Source of the DNA: Rhodococcus sp. SBT000017
GTDB taxonomy: Bacteria; Actinomycetota; Actinomycetes; Mycobacteriales; Mycobacteriaceae
Assembly: GCF_003688915.1 (NCBI RefSeq)
Contig: NZ_REFU01000001.1
Span: 3,968,001-4,032,000, forward strand
Direction: 5' to 3'
Length of the DNA: 64,000 nucleotides
Part shown: piece after piece, positions 62,608 through 64,000 of the stretch
How the letters are laid out: each line of letters opens with the position of its first letter
Numbering within the stretch: the stretch's first letter is position 1
Notes under the pieces: model-generated
What the model was told of the DNA's origin: nothing
The model's database searches: none
What the model saw: the letters and a program-made list of their open reading frames with translations, nothing else
Translations under genes and position numbers: made by a program

Positions 62608-63424
62608 CACTGCCGGGGCCATCCTCGACGACTTCGACTCTCGTCCGGGAAGCGCCACCTCGTTGGTGCGTACCGTGCTCGGGGCCTACATTCGCCCCCT
62701 CGGCGGGTGGTTCGCCATCGCCGATTTCGTCGTCTGGATGGACGCACTCGGAGTGCCACCGGAGAGCACGCGCATCGCGGTGGCCAGGTTGAAGAAGAAG
62801 GGCGTCGTCGCATCGAGTAATCGAGACGGCCGCACCGGCTATCGCATCACCGAGCAGGCCGACGCCATGTTCGCGCGCGGCGACGGTCGGATCTTCGGGT
62901 TCCGGCGGATGGCAGACGGCGATCCGTTTCGGCTCATCTCGTTCACCATCCCCGAGACCCAACGCGCCGCGCGCCACCAACTGAGGCGTCGACTCACCGG
63001 AATAGGCTGCGGCACAGTCTCGCCCGGTCTGTGGATCGCACCCGAATACCTCGCGGGTGAGGCGGGCGACATCATCGACGCGTTGGAGTTGTCGGAGTAC
63101 GTGACGAGCTTCGTCGCCTCCGAGGTAGCGCCACCCGCCTCACTGCGTCAGAGCGCCGCCCAGTGGTGGGACCTGGCGGGCATCGCCGATCGGCACCGGG
63201 CATTCCTGGCCACCTACGACTCCGATGTCCCGGCCGAAGATACTCGCGACGCGTTCGTCACGTTCGTGCCGCTGCTCGACGAGTGGCGAGTCATCCCCTA
63301 CGTCGACCCGGGCCTCCCGCCGTCCATGACACCGGAGGACTGGCCGGGAACCCGGGCCGTCGAGAGCTTCGAGGCAGCGCGAGAGCGCTATCTCGAGGTC
63401 AGTCGAGAATGGGTCGCGAGCTAA
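62588..63424 (+). CDS. PaaX-family transcriptional regulator
   Basis: 278 residues from GTG 62588, inside the 3' end of kynU (20-bp overlap). An N-terminal winged helix (TVLGAYIRPLGGWFAIADFVVWMDAL, then STRIAVARLKKKGVVASSNRDGRTGYRIT) and the central PaaX domain (FRLISFTIPETQRAARHQLRRRLTGIGCGTVSPGLWIAP) are clear. PaaX proteins repress aromatic-catabolism genes and release DNA on binding an acyl-CoA intermediate. The overlap with kynU suggests it regulates the kyn genes or anthranilate use. Confidence 0.9.
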   Translation: MTNSAPSTAGAILDDFDSRPGSATSLVRTVLGAYIRPLGGWFAIADFVVWMDALGVPPESTRIAVARLKKKGVVASSNRDGRTGYRITEQADAMFARGDGRIFGFRRMADGDPFRLISFTIPETQRAARHQLRRRLTGIGCGTVSPGLWIAPEYLAGEAGDIIDALELSEYVTSFVASEVAPPASLRQSAAQWWDLAGIADRHRAFLATYDSDVPAEDTRDAFVTFVPLLDEWRVIPYVDPGLPPSMTPEDWPGTRAVESFEAARERYLEVSREWVAS

Positions 63425-64000
63425 CTGCTCTGGTACGACGGTTCGCGCTTCTTGATGTACGAGATGACGCGGTACGTGATGGGAAGGACGAGGACCTCGA
63501 CGAGTGTCTTCCACAGGAATCCGACAACGACGTAGTTGATGAAGTCGGTCCACGTGCTGATGCCGATGACGCCGGCGGCGATGGCGCAGAAGATCAACGT
63601 GTCGAAGAATTCGCCGACGACGGTCGAGCCGATCAGGCGCGCCCACAGGTGCTTTTCCTTGGTGCGTTCCTTGATCTTGACCAGGACGTAGGAGTTGAGC
63701 AGCTGGCCGACGGCAAAGCCGGCGAGACCGGCGAGGACGAGTCGGGGGACGACACCGACAACGGTTTCGAGTGCCTCTTGGTTCTCGTAGAACGAGGCGG
63801 CGGGAAGTTCGATGGCGATCCAGAAGCACACCGAGGTGAGGATCAGGGAGCCGAAACCGAGGTAGATCGCGCGGCGTGCGGCCTTGAAGCCGTAGACCTC
63901 GCTGAGGACGTCGCCGAGGATGTAGGCGAGGGGGAACAGGAAGAATGCGCCGTCGGTATTGATCGGCAGGATCTGCAGTGGTCCGAGCATGACGTCGGAG
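63421..64000 (-). CDS. Queuosine precursor transporter (YhhQ/QPTR family), partial at the N-terminus
   Basis: The frame is open to the right edge of the window, so the first residues are missing; 193 codons are visible. Six helices with FLFPLAYILGDVLSEVYGFKAARRAIYLGF at the start, AGLAGFAVGQLLNSYVLVKIKERTKEKHLWARLIGSTVVGEFFDTLIFC in the middle (family charge pattern), and a Lys/Arg tail. The family takes up queuine or preQ precursors. It ends 4 bp inside the convergent PaaX gene. With tgt at 50.1 kb it makes a salvage route. Confidence 0.9.
   Translation of the reverse strand, partial: SDVMLGPLQILPINTDGAFFLFPLAYILGDVLSEVYGFKAARRAIYLGFGSLILTSVCFWIAIELPAASFYENQEALETVVGVVPRLVLAGLAGFAVGQLLNSYVLVKIKERTKEKHLWARLIGSTVVGEFFDTLIFCAIAAGVIGISTWTDFINYVVVGFLWKTLVEVLVLPITYRVISYIKKREPSYQSS

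Overview
The window comes from a GC-rich, mycolic-acid-type actinobacterium, most likely Rhodococcus (Rhodococcoides) or a close relative. This is inferred from frequent GTG starts, an Mce protein, an antigen-85-like mycolyltransferase-type esterase, DUF5313, a DUF3558-like lipoprotein, MMPL export and a tRNA adenosine deaminase-associated protein next to tadA. No phage, plasmid or integron backbone is visible. The only mobile element is one apparently intact IS3-family insertion.

Layout. 1-4.7 kb (minus strand): a partial STAS anti-sigma antagonist, an orphan Mce protein, an unknown protein, a DUF6745 protein and a SorC-type regulator. 4.8-8.9 kb: the glycerol operon glpF-glpK-glpD, divergent from the SorC gene, with a TGCA-rich operator between them and a strong bidirectional terminator after it. 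8.9-16.4 kb: glycogen debranching enzyme, a hybrid histidine kinase ending in REC and ANTAR domains, an OhrR-like MarR regulator coupled to a DUF5313 membrane protein, and a secreted esterase. 16.5-24.5 kb: small unknowns, a class III extradiol dioxygenase, a secreted lipase, TetR, and a CaiB/BaiF CoA-transferase split by IS3 with a 3-bp target duplication; then SIMPL and YceI proteins. 24.6-30.1 kb: fused dihydroxyacetone kinase, free methionine-R-sulfoxide reductase, DUF998, a lipoprotein, and a coupled Vsr endonuclease / C5 cytosine methyltransferase pair.

30.2-37.4 kb: a heterodimeric ABC exporter behind a MerR/SoxR-like box, a glycolipid-binding-domain protein, tyrA, the tadA pair, CsbD and tRNA-Ser(CGA) with a terminator. 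37.4-37.85 kb is non-coding and holds two 106-bp palindromic repeats and a 20-bp tandem repeat. 37.8-46.3 kb: lipoproteins, an alpha/beta hydrolase, a PHP-domain protein, YceI, sterol desaturase-like, SOUL haem-binding and Rrf2 genes, then a TetR-MMPL efflux pair. 46.3-50 kb: a second heterodimeric ABC exporter preceded by a short upstream ORF and a long inverted repeat. 50-53.4 kb: tgt, a PPOX-fold protein, and an unknown protein / micro-ORF / PIN-nuclease cluster. 53.5-60.4 kb: a lone C-A-PCP-C NRPS, DUF2231, a VIT-type transporter and an M56-BlaI pair. 60.5-64 kb: tryptophan catabolism (kynA, kynU) with a PaaX-type regulator, and a partial queuosine-precursor transporter.

How the parts connect: glpFKD and the fused DhaKL kinase both feed C3 substrates to dihydroxyacetone phosphate. 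tgt and the queuosine-precursor transporter suggest queuine salvage. kynA-kynU cover two of the three steps from tryptophan to anthranilate. Several efflux systems sit behind recognisable palindromes. The most interesting regulatory signals are the upstream ORF with its inverted repeat at 46.28-46.36 kb, the nested palindromic repeats at 37.46-37.75 kb, the micro-ORF-bridged PIN cluster and the MerR-like promoter at 30.13 kb.
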